A stretch of DNA of 64,000 nucleotides, from assembly GCF_010015445.1 (NCBI RefSeq), contig NC_053128.1, forward strand, positions 8,665,840 through 8,729,839. Reading direction: 5' to 3'. This document shows positions 61,864-64,000 of the stretch, in pieces (position 1 is the stretch's first letter; each line of letters starts with the position of its first letter). The translations under genes were made by a program, and so were the position numbers. The stretch is from Perca fluviatilis (taxonomy: Eukaryota > Chordata > Actinopteri > Perciformes > Percidae). Under the pieces are notes generated by a model. It searched no databases, had not been told where the DNA came from, and saw nothing but the letters and a program-made list of their open reading frames with translations.

Positions 61864-63386
61864 TGGCGCTTACCCACTGCTAGTACCAGCTCTACTCGGC
61901 TCGGCTCGACCGCGGTTCCCCGTCCTCCATTTTCTATTGCAGATTTAGTACCGCCTCATGCCTGACAGTGCAGATCCACATGGCCGTGCGACGCATCTGT
62001 TGTGCCGCGCTCCACTTTATTCCTATGGGTGACGTCTAGCGACTTTAACGCACCCGCAAAGCATCCCAGGAAGGGGCCGCTACAATTGAAAAAATGCTGC
62101 GCGCCCAAAAAGCTGGCCCATGCCCATCTTTCTGCAAATGAATCCGTTGAACGCGACGCTACTATCCAGTAGAAGTAGACGAAAATCATTTAAACTGACC
62201 TTTGGTGATCTGAGATGAGAACAGATTCAGCAACTGCATGGCCTATTTCTCGCTTAAAATGTTTTCAGAAACACGTTGCACGCCATGCTGTCGTTTTGAA
62301 ATTCGGGAGCAGCCAGACCCACGTGGCACGTTCAATCGTCCAATCATCTACCGGTCAAGGGCTTGGAGCATCAACCATGGATGTATGACGTCCCAACACC
62401 ACGCTTCAGTCGTGTTGCAAAAGTGGATCTGCACTGTGAGGCGATCGTGGCTGGTCGCCATAGCGATGCCGCAGGAAACTGCCGTGACCTAACGTGACAC
62501 ACACACAGAACGTCGAAGGTGTGTTGTTTTTTTACTTTCGGCAAGAAAAATTTGGTTTCAAAAGAAGCTGGAGGCAGAAAAAAAAAAAAAACAGCGCTGG
62601 CTAAACTATTTAAAAATGGCATCTTTGTTCAGGACACGCCCGTCTGTCGCTAGCAATGATGACGCAGTGATTAGTGACGATTCTCTCTGACCAATCAGTA
62701 GTCTGCAGGTTTTCACGTCACCTTTTGGTATCGCCTCAGCTCGCTTGGAACCTGGATGGAGGTGGTACCATAGACTGTATAATATTAATGGACAACGCAT
62801 CCGGTTCGGCGAAGTGCTGCAAATGTGGAAGTGCCTTAAAGCTGCATTCTATCTGAATTCCAGCAGGGGGAGACACGTGCGGTTGCAAAATGAGGTGGGT
62901 TTCTGTAGAAGTCTATAAGAAAGATACCCACTTCTCACTTGATTTATTACCTCAGTAAACATTTTCATAATGAGTTTATGGTCTCAATCGCTAGTTTTAA
63001 GTCTTCTGCAACACAGAATGATGTTCATTTTTTAAATGATCATCTCTAAATCGGCGATAAAGCAGGGGCTGTTTTAGGGCGTGGCTATGATGTCTTTGCC
63101 AGTGAAAGTAGTGAAAGTGTGTAACGTAGAGTGTAAGCAGCTCCTCCCTCACTCCTCCCTCTCGTCTAAAATCGTCACATCCGCAACCAGGATGGCTGCG
63201 CCCGTAACGGCAAACTCGACGACTCACAGCAGATCTCCACAAACCAGTGGGTGATGTCACACATGCTCTGTTCATTAATATACAGTCTATGGGTGATACT
63301 AAAAAAAGTACCTGTTAGCAGATACCAGGGACCTTTTTTCGTAATGGAAAACCAAAAAAGGCCAGTAGAGTAATGGAAAAACGCCA
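61864..63386. mobile_element. MITE family related to 35388-36650, interrupted
   Basis: Contains TAGTACCAGCTCTACTCGGC at its left and AGATACCAGGGACC...GTAATGGAAAA at its right, with TGGCG/CGCCA outer ends. A CATAGACT element sits inside it. Boundaries approximate. Confidence 0.5.
62769..63291. mobile_element. MITE with CATAGACTGTA termini, copy 3, nested
   Basis: Starts CATAGACTGTATAA and ends TATACAGTCTATG. Flanks GGTGGTAC and GGTGATAC form an 8-bp duplication with one mismatch, consistent with a hAT-type insertion into the surrounding element. Confidence 0.72.
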
Positions 63387-63957
63387 TAAGTGTGAGTGAT
63401 GAAAACCATGGCTGAGTTTTCCATTGTTTTCGTCCATTTTAGGAAGCATGTTGGGAACAGTGCAGGCCAAGAACAAGTTCCCTTCAGGCATCATTTACTG
63501 TAATCGCAAAAGACTGAAAAGAGACAAAGACACATTTGTCACACTTCAAAGATGAGTTTGCCACGTACTGTACTCTCACTGTATACTAAATAAGGGGATT
63601 TCTGGTGCCGTAGAGCTCAGTGTTTGGAGCTCGGTACAAACACTGCCAAGAAGAGTTTGGCAGTGTGACGAGGTTGTCTATCCTAAAACAGTATCCTACT
63701 GCAAAAACAAAAGTCCATCAGTTGGCTTATGTTAGAAACTTTTCATTCAGTGATTAATAAGGCTGAGGACATGTTGATTAATAAATCAATCACTAAGTAA
63801 CTTCAGCTTGTTTCCAAATACAAAACTCCCAGCTGACAAATTCTCTCACATTCACTTTTGGTATAAAAGTTACGGGCATTGCGTTAAGTCATTACCCAAG
63901 TTATGTTGTTTATGTGAAGATATGTTTTTGCTCCTGATTTCAGACAAAGACCTGATT
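63387..63957. other. npr2 intron DNA, unassigned
   Basis: No upstream npr2 exon recognised here. Confidence 0.3.
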
Positions 63958-64000
63958 TTAAAGGTCCCATGACATGGTGCTCTTTGGATGCTTTTATATA
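63958..64000. mobile_element. Start of an AGGTCCCATG-family TTAA MITE, cut by window end
   Basis: TTAA at 63958-63961 followed by AGGTCCCATGACATGG, same left end as the copies at 8006 and 10042. Confidence 0.75.

Overview
This window looks like nuclear DNA from a ray-finned fish, most likely a percomorph teleost. It is AT-rich, intron-containing and gene-poor. It is packed with short non-autonomous DNA transposons (MITEs), tRNA-derived SINEs, L2/Rex-like LINE 3' ends and long microsatellites. Genus and species cannot be called from sequence alone.

Two protein-coding genes can be reconstructed exon by exon with intact GT/AG sites and compatible phases. On the + strand, 7372-15495 is a six-exon, 186-codon gene that I identify as spag8, a sperm/ciliary microtubule-associated protein. 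On the - strand, 61548-34624 holds the last eleven coding exons (441 codons plus stop) of a natriuretic-peptide-receptor type membrane guanylyl cyclase, called npr2. They encode most of the kinase homology domain, the dimerisation helix, the complete cyclase catalytic domain and the C-terminus. The 5' half (extracellular and transmembrane parts) lies beyond position 64000. The genes converge tail to tail, as human NPR2 and SPAG8 do on 9p13.3, and this arrangement supports both names.

Layout: 1-5340 has no confident gene, only one weak terminal-exon candidate on the - strand at 4232-4321. 5341-6303 is a LINE 3' end with a YADD reverse-transcriptase remnant. 7049-7273 is a GATA microsatellite followed by a good RFX X-box just upstream of spag8. 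15500-34100 is a transposon-filled intergenic block. It holds a hAT element nested in another MITE, a 62-bp minisatellite with higher-order structure, a hAT element with transposase remnant, two clusters of long inverted-repeat elements, and a retroposon-like repeat family with ATTGAA tails. 34135-61548 is npr2, whose introns carry SINEs (one inverted pair), LINE ends, TTAA-flanked MITEs, and a (TG)29 tract almost touching a 3' splice site. 61550-64000 is npr2 intron with a nested pair of MITEs.

I found no CRISPR array, operon, virus or clearly new system. The most unusual items are the splice-site TG repeat, the ABABCCC minisatellite, the inverted-repeat clusters, and a TTAA element carrying a short open frame that resembles the start of fish P2X7-like proteins.
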